Assembly: GCA_019233415.1 (NCBI GenBank)
Contig: JAFAMK010000106.1
Coordinates: 1 to 5,361 of the forward strand
Length of the DNA stretch: 5,361 bases
Direction: 5' to 3'
Source of the DNA: Vulcanimicrobiota bacterium
Lineage (GTDB): Bacteria > Vulcanimicrobiota > Vulcanimicrobiia > Vulcanimicrobiales > Vulcanimicrobiaceae
The translations under genes were made by a program, and so were the position numbers. The notes beneath the pieces were generated by a model. The model was not told where the DNA came from, did no database searches, and was given only the letters and a program-made list of their open reading frames with translations. Shown piece by piece: positions 1-5,361 of the stretch. Each line of letters begins with the position of its first letter. The stretch's first letter is position 1.

Positions 1-1
1 T

Positions 2-919
2 TCGACGAACCAGGACGCATTCCACGCGAAGTACGGCGGGATCGTCCCGGAGATCGCCTCGCGCCGCCACGCCGCGCTGCTCTCGGCCGCGGTCGACGAC
101 GCGCTGACGCGCGCCGGCGTCGCCCTCGATGGCCTCGACGGGATCGCGGTCACGTCGGGCCCCGGGCTGATCGGAAGCCTCGTCGTCGGCGTCGCCGCGG
201 CGAAGGCGCTCGCGTTCGCCGCCGACCTCCCGCTCTACGCCGTGAACCACCTGCACGGCCACCTGTTCGCGGCCTTCCTCGAACGGGACGAGCCGCCGCC
301 GTATCCGTTCCTCGCGTTGCTGGTGAGCGGCGGACATTCACAGCTCGTCGAAGTCGCCTCGCCGACTGCGCTGCGGATCATCGGCCGCACGCGCGACGAC
401 GCGGCCGGCGAAGCGTTCGACAAGACGGCGCGCCTGCTCGACCTCCCGTTCCCCGGCGGCCCCGCGCTCGACGCGCTCGCGCGTGACGGCGACCCGACGG
501 CGTTCGCATTCCCACGGCACCGCCCCGACCCCGGCACGCTCGACATGAGCTTCTCCGGCCTGAAGACGTCCGTGCGCTACTTTCTCGAATCCGATCCCGG
601 CCGCAACGCACGCCGCGAAGACGTCGCCGCGTCGTTCCAAGCCGCGGTCGTCGACGTGCTGATCGACCGCGTCGCGCGCGCCCTCGACCTCGCCGACTAC
701 AACGCGCTCGTCCTCAGCGGCGGCGTCGCCGCAAACAGCGCACTCCAATCCGCCTTCCTCGCACTCGGCAAACGCCGCACCATCCCGACCTTCATCCCCG
801 AACTTCGCTTCTGCACCGACAACGCCGCAATGATCGCCGCCGCCGCCGAACGCCGCGCCACCATCGCCCGCGTCGATCCTCGCACCCTCGTCGCCGACCC
901 GAATCTCGCGTTCAACTGA
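2..919 (+). CDS. tsaD: tRNA N6-adenosine threonylcarbamoyltransferase TsaD, 5'-truncated by window edge
   Basis: TsaD, with TsaB and TsaE, transfers the threonylcarbamoyl group from threonylcarbamoyl-AMP to A37 of ANN-decoding tRNAs to make t6A in the cytoplasm. The frame is open from base 2 and gives 305 residues; E. coli TsaD has about 337, so roughly the first 30-35 residues (the N-terminal ASKHA nucleotide-binding strand) lie outside the window. Visible motifs: HAKYGGIVPEIASRRH near the start (residues 8-23 of the fragment); SGPGLIGSLVVG around 48-59; the metal-binding H-x-x-x-H in NHLHGH (His83 and His87); FSGLKTSVRY in the middle; SGGVAANSAL near 239-248; and CTDNAAMIA near the C-terminus, with the third metal ligand Asp273. 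The GTG at 242 lies inside the metal-binding motif and is not the start. The gene ends in TGA at 917-919 and converges with the DsbA-family gene. Assignment is very secure by motif content. Confidence 0.96.
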   Translation, partial: STNQDAFHAKYGGIVPEIASRRHAALLSAAVDDALTRAGVALDGLDGIAVTSGPGLIGSLVVGVAAAKALAFAADLPLYAVNHLHGHLFAAFLERDEPPPYPFLALLVSGGHSQLVEVASPTALRIIGRTRDDAAGEAFDKTARLLDLPFPGGPALDALARDGDPTAFAFPRHRPDPGTLDMSFSGLKTSVRYFLESDPGRNARREDVAASFQAAVVDVLIDRVARALDLADYNALVLSGGVAANSALQSAFLALGKRRTIPTFIPELRFCTDNAAMIAAAAERRATIARVDPRTLVADPNLAFN

Positions 920-946
920 CGCATCCGTGCGTCGGCGCGGCGTCAG
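916..946. terminator. Candidate bidirectional terminator hairpin between convergent tsaD and DsbA-family gene
   Basis: The 23-base gap and both flanking stop codons form inverted repeats. GACGCA (918-923) pairs perfectly with TGCGTC (928-933) around a TCCG loop, which belongs to the very stable UNCG tetraloop class. The stem can extend by a G-U and a C-G pair to 916-935. An alternative stem pairs CTGACGC (916-922) with GCGTCAG (940-946). There is no T-run on either side, so a classical intrinsic terminator is not proven. The convergent position and stable loop make a transcription-end function plausible. Confidence 0.45.
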
Positions 947-1491
947 CGAACGGAGCCGTGCTTCAGCAGGTAGTCGATCGCGCCCGACAAGTTCTCGTAG
1001 CTGGCTTCGTCTTCGAAGAGGACGTCGTTGAGGAAGAATGCCGGCGTGCCGGGGATGCCGCTCTCGTCGCCGCCTTCTTTTTGTTCTTCGACGATCGCGG
1101 CATAGGTGTGCTCGCGCAGTGCGACGGCGAGTGCTTCCGGGTCGAGCTTCAGGTGGCGTGCGTATTCGAGCAGGTTGCTGACGTCGAGGGCGCGCTGGTG
1201 TTCGAAGAGCGTGTCGTGCATCTCCCAGAAGCGGTCCGCGTCGGCGGCGAACTCGGCGGCTTCGGATGCGGCTTCGGCGTGCGCGTGCTGTTCGAGCGGG
1301 AAGCTGCGGAAGACGATGCGCAGGCGGTCTCCGTAGTCGCGCTCCAACTGCTTCACCACCGGGTAGGCCAGGCCGCAGTACGGGCACTCGAAGTCTCCGT
1401 ACTCGACCAGCGTGACCGGCGCGTCGTGGGGGCCGCGGACGTGGTCGTCCGGGCCGACCGGGACCGCGAGGCGGATGAGTCCGTCGTCCAT
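943..1491 (-). CDS. DsbA-family thiol oxidoreductase (thioredoxin fold, CPYC), probably cytoplasmic
   Basis: A 182-residue DsbA-like protein of the short stand-alone type, thought to catalyse thiol-disulfide exchange; the substrate is unknown. Visible features: an N-terminal DHVRGPHDAPVTLVEYGDFE segment (beta strand leading to the active site); the redox motif Cys36-Pro-Tyr-Cys39; a helical insertion with HAHAEAASEAAEFA and RFWEMHDTLFEHQ (about 69-99); and the cis-proline loop GIPGTP with Pro150, followed by the strand AFFLNDVLF. With the ATG at 1491 there is no signal peptide or membrane segment, so the protein should stay in the cytoplasm. A longer in-frame start at 1638 would overlap the divergent hydrolase gene, and its extra 49 residues are basic and unlike the family, so I rejected it. 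No strong Shine-Dalgarno is visible; the purine-rich AGGACGGGGAA lies rather far upstream. The gene is tail to tail with tsaD and divergent from the hydrolase. Confidence 0.92.
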   Translation of the reverse strand: MDDGLIRLAVPVGPDDHVRGPHDAPVTLVEYGDFECPYCGLAYPVVKQLERDYGDRLRIVFRSFPLEQHAHAEAASEAAEFAADADRFWEMHDTLFEHQRALDVSNLLEYARHLKLDPEALAVALREHTYAAIVEEQKEGGDESGIPGTPAFFLNDVLFEDEASYENLSGAIDYLLKHGSVR

Positions 1492-1512
1492 GGACCGCTT
1501 GTTCCCCGTCCT

Positions 1513-1532
1513 GGTGGCCCGATGCTGCCACC
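1513..1532. promoter_or_regulatory. Inverted repeat in divergent intergenic region (possible operator or 5' UTR hairpin)
   Basis: GGTGGC (1513-1518) and GCCACC (1527-1532) are perfect 6-base arms around an 8-base spacer. They lie 22-41 bases upstream of the DsbA-family start and about 75 bases upstream of the hydrolase start. The hexamer CCGATG also occurs twice, 12 bases apart (1519-1524 and 1531-1536). The position in a shared divergent promoter region next to a regulator gene fits an operator. In such GC-rich DNA, however, an inverted repeat of this size can arise by chance, so the call is weak. Confidence 0.22.
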
Positions 1533-1571
1533 GATGGCGTCTTTCGTCCGGTCCTCGTCTCCGGGCGACCT

Positions 1572-1600
1572 TTTCGCCAAGCCCCGTATGGCGGTACGAT
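1572..1600 (+). promoter_or_regulatory. Candidate promoter of the hydrolase-regulator operon, suggesting a leaderless transcript
   Basis: TACGAT at 1595-1600 matches four of six bases of the TATAAT -10 box and fits TANNNT exactly. It ends only 6 bases before the ATG at 1607, which would put the transcription start at or next to the start codon. A poor -35 candidate, TTTCGC, lies at 1572-1577 with a 17-base spacer. No Shine-Dalgarno precedes the ATG, which supports leaderless translation. This is inferred from sequence alone. Confidence 0.35.
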
Positions 1601-1606
1601 CTTGCC

Positions 1607-2173
1607 ATGAGTTCTCCAGATACGGCGCTTCTCGTCATCGACGCGCAGGAGTCATTCCGGCGGCGGCCCTACTGGGACGACCGTGAGGCCACCGGGTTCT
1701 TCATCCGCCTGCAGGCGCTCGCCGACGGCGCGAAGGCGGCCGGAATCCCCGTCGTCCAGTGCTTTCACGTCGAGGACACCGGTGTGTTCTCGCTCGCCGC
1801 GGGGCACGTCCGCACGCTCGCCGAGCTGTCGATCGTGCCCGACTACGTGTTCAACAAGCGCCGGCACAGCGCGTTCGTCGGCACGGAGCTCGGCGTGTGG
1901 CTGACCGAGCGCGGAATCAGCCGGCTCATCGTCTCCGGGATTCGCACCGAGCAGTGCTGCGAGACGACGACGCGCCACGCGTCCGACCTCGGCTACACCG
2001 TCGACTACGTCACCGAAGCGACGCTGACGTTCCCGATGGTCGACTACAACGGCCGCGGCTGGAAAACGAGCGAGATTCGCGAGCGCACGGAACTCGTGCT
2101 CGACGGCCGCTTCGCGCGGATCGTCAGCGTCAAGGAAGCGCTCGCGCCGTCGCGCGCCGCGGTGGCCGTCTGA
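1607..2173 (+). CDS. Cysteine hydrolase, isochorismatase-like superfamily
   Basis: A 188-residue hydrolase of the isochorismatase/nicotinamidase-like fold, whose members cleave C-N or C-O bonds (amides, carbamates, isochorismate) through a Cys-Asp-Lys triad. The triad is visible: Asp12 in LLVIDAQESF, Lys84 in FNKRRHSAFVGTEL, and Cys117 in GIRTEQCCETTTRHASDLGY. The residue after Cys117 is a second Cys where many relatives have Val. Length is typical of the single-domain family. The start at 1607 is chosen because the conserved first strand begins eight codons later; the upstream frame to 1412 is open but runs over the divergent gene. I cannot name the substrate: the triad alone does not separate nicotinamidase, isochorismatase and other amidases, and the metal-binding DxH-type site of true nicotinamidases is not evident. 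The GlxA-type regulator gene begins at or just after the stop, so the two are probably co-transcribed. Confidence 0.92.
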   Translation: MSSPDTALLVIDAQESFRRRPYWDDREATGFFIRLQALADGAKAAGIPVVQCFHVEDTGVFSLAAGHVRTLAELSIVPDYVFNKRRHSAFVGTELGVWLTERGISRLIVSGIRTEQCCETTTRHASDLGYTVDYVTEATLTFPMVDYNGRGWKTSEIRERTELVLDGRFARIVSVKEALAPSRAAVAV

Positions 2174-2199
2174 CCAAACCGCGCATCGTTCCGATCGTC

Positions 2200-3156
2200 G
2201 TGGTCGTGCCGCCGCGGATGCTGCTGCTCGACCTCGCCGGTCCGGCCGAAGTGCTGCGCCGCGCGAACGTCGAGCAGGACGTGGTGCGGTTCGCGCTGCG
2301 CTACGTCGCGCCGTCGCCGTCGTCGCACACCTCGATCGGGCTCAGCCTCGCGCCGCTCGAACCGCTGCCGCGCACGCTCGCGGACGACGCGACGGTCCTG
2401 ATCGTGGGCTCGGTCGAGCAGGTGCTGCCCGGCGCGGCGCAGCCGTCGCGCGCGGACGACGACGCTGCCGAAGCGGCGATCGTCGCGTGGCTGCGCGCAC
2501 GCGTGCGCCCGAACCACCGGCTCGTGACGATCTGCTCGGGCGCGCTGCTCGCGGGCCGCGCAGGGCTGCTCGACGGGCGCGCGTGCACGACGCACTTCAG
2601 CGACTGCGCCGAACTCGCGGCGCTCGCGCCGAAGGCGAAGGTGCTGGAGAACCGGCTCTTCGTCGAGGACGGGCCGTGCCTGACGAGCGCCGGCGTGACG
2701 GCCGGGATCGACTTGATGCTGCACCTCGTCGCGCGCACGGTCGGCTCGGAAGTCGCGGTCGCCGTCGCGCGCCATCTCGTCGTCTACCTGCGGCGCGGCG
2801 GCGGTGACCCGCAGCTCTCGCCGTGGCTCGAAGGCCGCAACCACCTGCACCCGGTCGTGCACCGCGTGCAGGACGCCGTCGCAGCCGACCCCGCGCACCC
2901 GTGGACGCTCGACGCGCTCGCCGCCGTCGCGGGCACGAGCACGCGCCATCTCTCGCGCCTGTTCAACGAACACGCCGCGATGAGCACGACCGACTACGTG
3001 AACCGTCTGCGCATGGCGCGCGCCCGCGAACTGCTCGCCGGCACGCGGCTCGACATCGAGCGCGTCGCCGAAGATGCGGGCTTCGGCTCGGGCCGCCACC
3101 TGCGCCGCATCTGGCGCCGTTTCAACACGACGCCGCCGAGCGGCGCGCGCAGCTAA
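2200..3156 (+). CDS. GlxA-family transcriptional regulator: DJ-1/PfpI-like domain plus AraC-type HTH
   Basis: A two-domain regulator of 318 residues from the GTG chosen here. The N-terminal domain (about 1-190) is a class I glutamine-amidotransferase-like (DJ-1/PfpI) fold. It shows the LLLDLAGPAEVL strand-helix near the start and the nucleophile elbow VTICSGALLAGRAGLLDGR with Cys112, followed by TTHF. The C-terminal domain (about 215-318) is an AraC/XylS DNA-binding domain with two helix-turn-helix units, WTLDALAAVAGTSTRHLSRLF (235-255) and DIERVAEDAGFGSGRHLRRI (285-304). In this family the first domain is usually a ligand sensor rather than an enzyme. The start is uncertain. Canonical in-frame choices are GTG 2200, GTG 2206 and ATG 2218, but the hydrophobic first strand (IVPIVVVV) begins further upstream. 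A CTG at 2170, overlapping the hydrolase TGA as CTGA, would preserve it and give 328 residues. No Shine-Dalgarno is seen, so coupling to the upstream gene is likely. It probably controls the hydrolase operon. Confidence 0.9.
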   Translation: MVVPPRMLLLDLAGPAEVLRRANVEQDVVRFALRYVAPSPSSHTSIGLSLAPLEPLPRTLADDATVLIVGSVEQVLPGAAQPSRADDDAAEAAIVAWLRARVRPNHRLVTICSGALLAGRAGLLDGRACTTHFSDCAELAALAPKAKVLENRLFVEDGPCLTSAGVTAGIDLMLHLVARTVGSEVAVAVARHLVVYLRRGGGDPQLSPWLEGRNHLHPVVHRVQDAVAADPAHPWTLDALAAVAGTSTRHLSRLFNEHAAMSTTDYVNRLRMARARELLAGTRLDIERVAEDAGFGSGRHLRRIWRRFNTTPPSGARS

Positions 3157-3168
3157 CGCGGCGTCAGC
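3152..3168. terminator. Candidate hairpin between convergent regulator and GNAT-PurN genes
   Basis: Bases 3152-3158 pair with 3162-3168 around a 3-base loop, with one A-C mismatch. The hairpin contains both stop codons (TAA at 3154-3156 and, on -, TGA at 3166-3164). Only 7 bases separate the two genes and there is no T-run. A bidirectional transcription-end role is possible but weakly supported. Confidence 0.25.
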
Positions 3169-4285
3169 GCTCGAACGTCCAACGGCGCACAGCGCCTGCG
3201 ACCGACGCGAACTCCACCGGGCGAATCTTTTCGCGCAAGTCTTCTGCGGTCGTCGCGTCACCGACCGCGAGCGGCGTGCGGACCAGAACCGCACCGCGGT
3301 CGGTCGCCGCGGTGACGTAGTGGACGGTCGCGCCGGTCCAGGGGATGCCGGCGCGTAGCGTGTCGCGCAGCGCGTGCGCCCCACGCAGCGCGGGGATCAC
3401 CGTACCGTCCGGAACGATGACCTCGTCGGCGAGGGGATCGAGCGGCAAGTACGACGGGTGCAGGTTGATCGTCTCGGGGAAGCGCTCCACGAACGCGGGC
3501 GGCAGCAGGTGCATCCACCCCAGCAACAGCACGAGCTGCGGCTCGGTGCGCGCGACCGCGTCGATCACGCGCGCGTCGAACGCGGTGCGCGGCTCGTTCG
3601 CGCGGTTCCACACCACCGAGACCGCGTCGGCGCCGTAGTCGCGCGCGGCGTCGAGCGCGCCGGCGGCGGGGTCGTTCGCGATCACCGTGGTGACGTCGAG
3701 CGCAGTGCGGCCGTCGCGCGCGCAGTCGAGCACGTTGCGCGCGTTCGTTCCCGCGCCCGAGGCGAGGATCGTCGCGCGGAACCGTCCGACGTCGTAGTCG
3801 AACTCGTCGACGACGCGCGCGCCGGTGCGGTGCATGTACATCGCGATGAGCCGCGTGCCGCCGACCGCGGGGATCAGCGCGCCGCCGTGGCCGCTCTCGT
3901 GCAGCGCGCAGAGCGCCGCGGTGAGCAGCGGTTCGCCGATCCCGCTTCCGCGGTGCGACGTGCCGACGCCGTAGGGTCCGAAGATGCCGACGTCGTCGCG
4001 GTCGCGCCATTCGCGCAGCCACGGAAAGCGCAGCCCGCGCGCGCCGAACGCGGCGAACCCCGCGATCGCACCGTCGCGCTCGGCGACCCACGCGCTTCCG
4101 GCGCGCGCTTCGTACGACCACCACGACGCCGGAAAGTGAAAGTCGATCCACGCCGCGAGGCGGTCATCGGGGCCGTCGACGCGGCGCAGCGTGTAGCCCG
4201 CGCGCGCGGCAGCGGCGTGTGCGCATGCGAGCGCGCTTGCGCCGTACCGCTCCTCGTCGAGCGCGGCGAGCAGGTTGACCGGCAT
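3164..4285 (-). CDS. purN: Fusion protein: N-terminal GNAT acetyltransferase domain and C-terminal PurN-like glycinamide ribonucleotide formyltransferase
   Basis: A single 373-residue frame. Residues 1 to about 168 form a GNAT domain: WVAERDGAIAGFAAFG (67-81) is the central strand pair, VGIFGPYGVGTSHRGSGIG carries the acetyl-CoA motif R112-G-S-G-I-G117, and MYMHRTGARVVDEF (149-162) is the usual terminal segment. Residues 169-373 are PurN-like, the enzyme that formylates GAR to FGAR with 10-formyl-THF. Visible are TILASGAGTN (172-181, phosphate loop), LGWMHLLPPAFV (255-266), the catalytic INLHPS with Asn274 and His276, and Asp329 in ATDRGAV, equivalent to E. coli Asn106, His108 and Asp144. The loop after HPSYLP is about 17 residues longer than in E. 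coli, and the usual EH-x-x-x-P segment near the C-terminus reads VEFASVAGAV. No start codon lies at the domain junction. The ATG at 4285 follows the purM stop by 5 bases without a Shine-Dalgarno, which suggests translational coupling. The purine role is supported by purM; the acetyltransferase substrate is unknown. Confidence 0.88.
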   Translation of the reverse strand: MPVNLLAALDEERYGASALACAHAAAARAGYTLRRVDGPDDRLAAWIDFHFPASWWSYEARAGSAWVAERDGAIAGFAAFGARGLRFPWLREWRDRDDVGIFGPYGVGTSHRGSGIGEPLLTAALCALHESGHGGALIPAVGGTRLIAMYMHRTGARVVDEFDYDVGRFRATILASGAGTNARNVLDCARDGRTALDVTTVIANDPAAGALDAARDYGADAVSVVWNRANEPRTAFDARVIDAVARTEPQLVLLLGWMHLLPPAFVERFPETINLHPSYLPLDPLADEVIVPDGTVIPALRGAHALRDTLRAGIPWTGATVHYVTAATDRGAVLVRTPLAVGDATTAEDLREKIRPVEFASVAGAVRRWTFER

Positions 4286-4290
4286 CGCGG

Positions 4291-5307
4291 CTACGTGCGC
4301 GCCGGGTGGACGACGACGCGCGGCTCGCCGTCGCGGCGCGGCTGGACGAAGCCGACGACGCGGGCACCCGGCGTGGCCGCAAGCGCCGCGGTGACGCCGG
4401 CGACCGGCACGATCAGCGTGTAGCCGACGCCCATGTTCAGCGTGCGGTACGATTCCTCGTGGTCGAGCGCGCCGCGCCGCACCAGTTCCGCCATGACCGG
4501 CGGAACCTCCCAGCGCGTCTGCTCGAACACCGCGGCCGCGTGCTCCGGAAGCGTGCGCGGAACGTTCTCCAGCAATCCGCCGCCGGTGATGTGCGCCATC
4601 GCCTTGACGTCGGCGACCGCGCGGATCGCGCGCACCGGCGCGAGGTACGACGGGTGCGGCGCGAGCAGCGCGTCGCCGTACGTCGTCGCACCGAACGGCG
4701 CGTCGTAGTCGTCTTCCGGAATCAACGCGCGGGCCAGCGTGTAGCCGTTCGTGTGCAGCCCGACCGCCGGAAGGCCGATGATCGCATCGCCCGGCTCGAC
4801 GCGGTTCGGGTCGGGGACGGCGTCCAGGTCGACGATCCCGACGATCGTGCCGGCTAGGTCGAAGTGGTCCGGCCGGTAGACGCCGGGCATCTCGGCGGTC
4901 TCGCCGCCGAGCAGCGCGCAGCCGTTCTCGCGGCACGCGCGGTGAACGCCGGAGACGACCAGCGCGGCGACCTCCGGGTCGAGCTTTCCGACTGCCAGAT
5001 AGTCGAGGAAGAACAGCGGATCGGCCCCGGTGACCAGGATGTCGTTGACGCAGTGGTTGACCAGGTCCGCCCCGACCGTGTCGTAGCGGCGCATCGCCGC
5101 CGCGATCAGGATCTTGGTGCCGACCCCGTCGGTCGAGCCGACCAGGGCCCGTTTTCCGTCGCCGGGGAGCCGGAACAAGCCGCTGAACCCGCCGAGCGTG
5201 CCGAGCTGGTCCGGATGGGTCCAAGCCGACGTGACGTCGCGGTATCGCTGAACGGCGAGATTACCTGCGGTGATGTCGACGCCGGCGCGGGCGTACGCGT
5301 CTTTCAT
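4291..5307 (-). CDS. purM: Phosphoribosylformylglycinamidine cyclo-ligase (AIR synthetase)
   Basis: PurM closes the imidazole ring in an ATP-dependent step, turning FGAM into AIR in de novo purine synthesis; it acts as a cytoplasmic dimer. The protein has 338 residues, close to E. coli PurM (345), and looks complete. Motifs in order: YARAGVDITAGN (5-16), the family N-terminus; STDGVGTK (58-65); DLVNHCVNDILVTGADPLFF (81-100); LLGGETAEMPG (132-142); GLPAVGLHTNGYTLAR (178-193), in place of the commoner SSGxHSNG form; HITGGGLLENVPR (239-251); and NMGVGY (291-296). The ATG at 5307 is chosen because the conserved AGVDITAGN begins seven codons later. The frame stays open upstream to the window edge, but those codons encode a Cys- and Arg-rich string unlike the family. 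No Shine-Dalgarno is present; an upstream frame ends in TGA overlapping this ATG (ATGA), so reinitiation is likely. The GNAT-PurN gene follows 5 bases after the stop. Confidence 0.97.
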   Translation of the reverse strand: MKDAYARAGVDITAGNLAVQRYRDVTSAWTHPDQLGTLGGFSGLFRLPGDGKRALVGSTDGVGTKILIAAAMRRYDTVGADLVNHCVNDILVTGADPLFFLDYLAVGKLDPEVAALVVSGVHRACRENGCALLGGETAEMPGVYRPDHFDLAGTIVGIVDLDAVPDPNRVEPGDAIIGLPAVGLHTNGYTLARALIPEDDYDAPFGATTYGDALLAPHPSYLAPVRAIRAVADVKAMAHITGGGLLENVPRTLPEHAAAVFEQTRWEVPPVMAELVRRGALDHEESYRTLNMGVGYTLIVPVAGVTAALAATPGARVVGFVQPRRDGEPRVVVHPART

Positions 5308-5361
5308 CGGAGGGCCGCACCGGCGGCGTGCGTAAACGCAGGCAGATTGTCCATCACGGTC
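5304..5361 (-). CDS. 3' end of an unidentified upstream gene of the purine operon (partial)
   Basis: Reading in from the right edge on -, one frame gives an 18-residue tail, TVMDNLPAFTHAAGAALR. It ends in a TGA at 5306-5304 that overlaps the purM ATG as ATGA. This overlap, together with the lack of a Shine-Dalgarno for purM, suggests a real upstream gene translated into purM. The tail is too short to identify. A purine gene such as purF or purL would be expected by context, but no diagnostic motif is present and the frame could be open by chance. Confidence 0.4.
   Translation of the reverse strand, partial: TVMDNLPAFTHAAGAALR

Noticed and set aside
338..1531. Long open frame on - across tsaD and the DsbA-family gene
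   Set aside because: It lies antisense to tsaD and out of frame with the DsbA-family protein. Its product is an Arg/Ala-rich string without family motifs, typical of GC-rich shadow frames.
1564..1578. Short inverted repeat GGCGA/TCGCC in the divergent region
   Set aside because: Five-base arms are expected by chance in DNA this GC-rich; I have no independent support for a function.
1412..1606. Longer start for the cysteine hydrolase at 1412
   Set aside because: The added residues are antisense to the DsbA-family N-terminus and precede the conserved first strand; relatives start close to the ATG at 1607.
1492..1638. Longer start for the DsbA-family gene at 1638
   Set aside because: It would overlap the divergent hydrolase start and add 49 basic residues with no signal peptide or family similarity.
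2044..3384. Long open frame on - opposite the GlxA-type regulator
   Set aside because: The + strand frame has clear DJ-1-like and AraC HTH motifs. The antisense product has low complexity and no recognisable domain.
4306..4857. Open frame on + opposite purM
   Set aside because: It is antisense to a complete, motif-rich purM; the product is Arg/Val/Asp-rich with no domain.
4291..5224. Upstream extension of the GNAT-PurN frame through the purM region, giving a 686-residue protein
   Set aside because: The extension is Arg/Gly-rich and lies in another frame of purM, whose motifs are intact. The GNAT domain starts naturally at the ATG at 4285, right after the purM stop.

Overview
This window comes from a GC-rich bacterium: third codon positions are almost all G or C, and several unrelated frames stay open by chance. 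It carries ordinary chromosomal housekeeping and accessory genes. I see no mobile element, CRISPR array, tRNA or rRNA. The phylum cannot be read from this sequence. High GC, almost no Shine-Dalgarno sequences and one probable leaderless start would fit several deep-branching GC-rich groups; Vulcanimicrobiota/Eremiobacterota is only a hunch.

Layout from left to right. (1) A 5'-truncated tsaD, the tRNA t6A transferase subunit, on + (2-919). (2) A cytoplasmic DsbA-family thiol oxidoreductase on - (943-1491), tail to tail with tsaD across a 23-base hairpin-forming gap. (3) A 115-base divergent promoter region (1492-1606). (4) A cysteine hydrolase of the isochorismatase-like family on + (1607-2173). 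It is followed at once, probably in the same operon, by a GlxA-type regulator with a DJ-1/PfpI-like domain fused to an AraC helix-turn-helix (about 2200-3156). (5) On -, read from the right edge inward: the tail of an unidentified upstream gene (5304-5361), purM (4291-5307), and a two-domain gene (3164-4285) that joins an N-terminal GNAT acetyltransferase domain to a C-terminal PurN-like formyltransferase domain.

The - strand block on the right is a de novo purine synthesis operon with very tight spacing: an apparent ATGA stop/start overlap into purM, then 5 bases from purM to the fusion gene. PurN makes formylglycinamide ribonucleotide (FGAR) and PurM makes aminoimidazole ribonucleotide (AIR), so the two act two steps apart in the same pathway. 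The hydrolase and regulator on + look like a catabolic or detoxifying enzyme with its own controller. The most noteworthy observation is the GNAT-PurN fusion. Its PurN half keeps the catalytic Asn, His and Asp but has a loop insertion of about 17 residues beside the active site and departs from the classical family elsewhere. No stretch longer than 115 bases lacks a gene.
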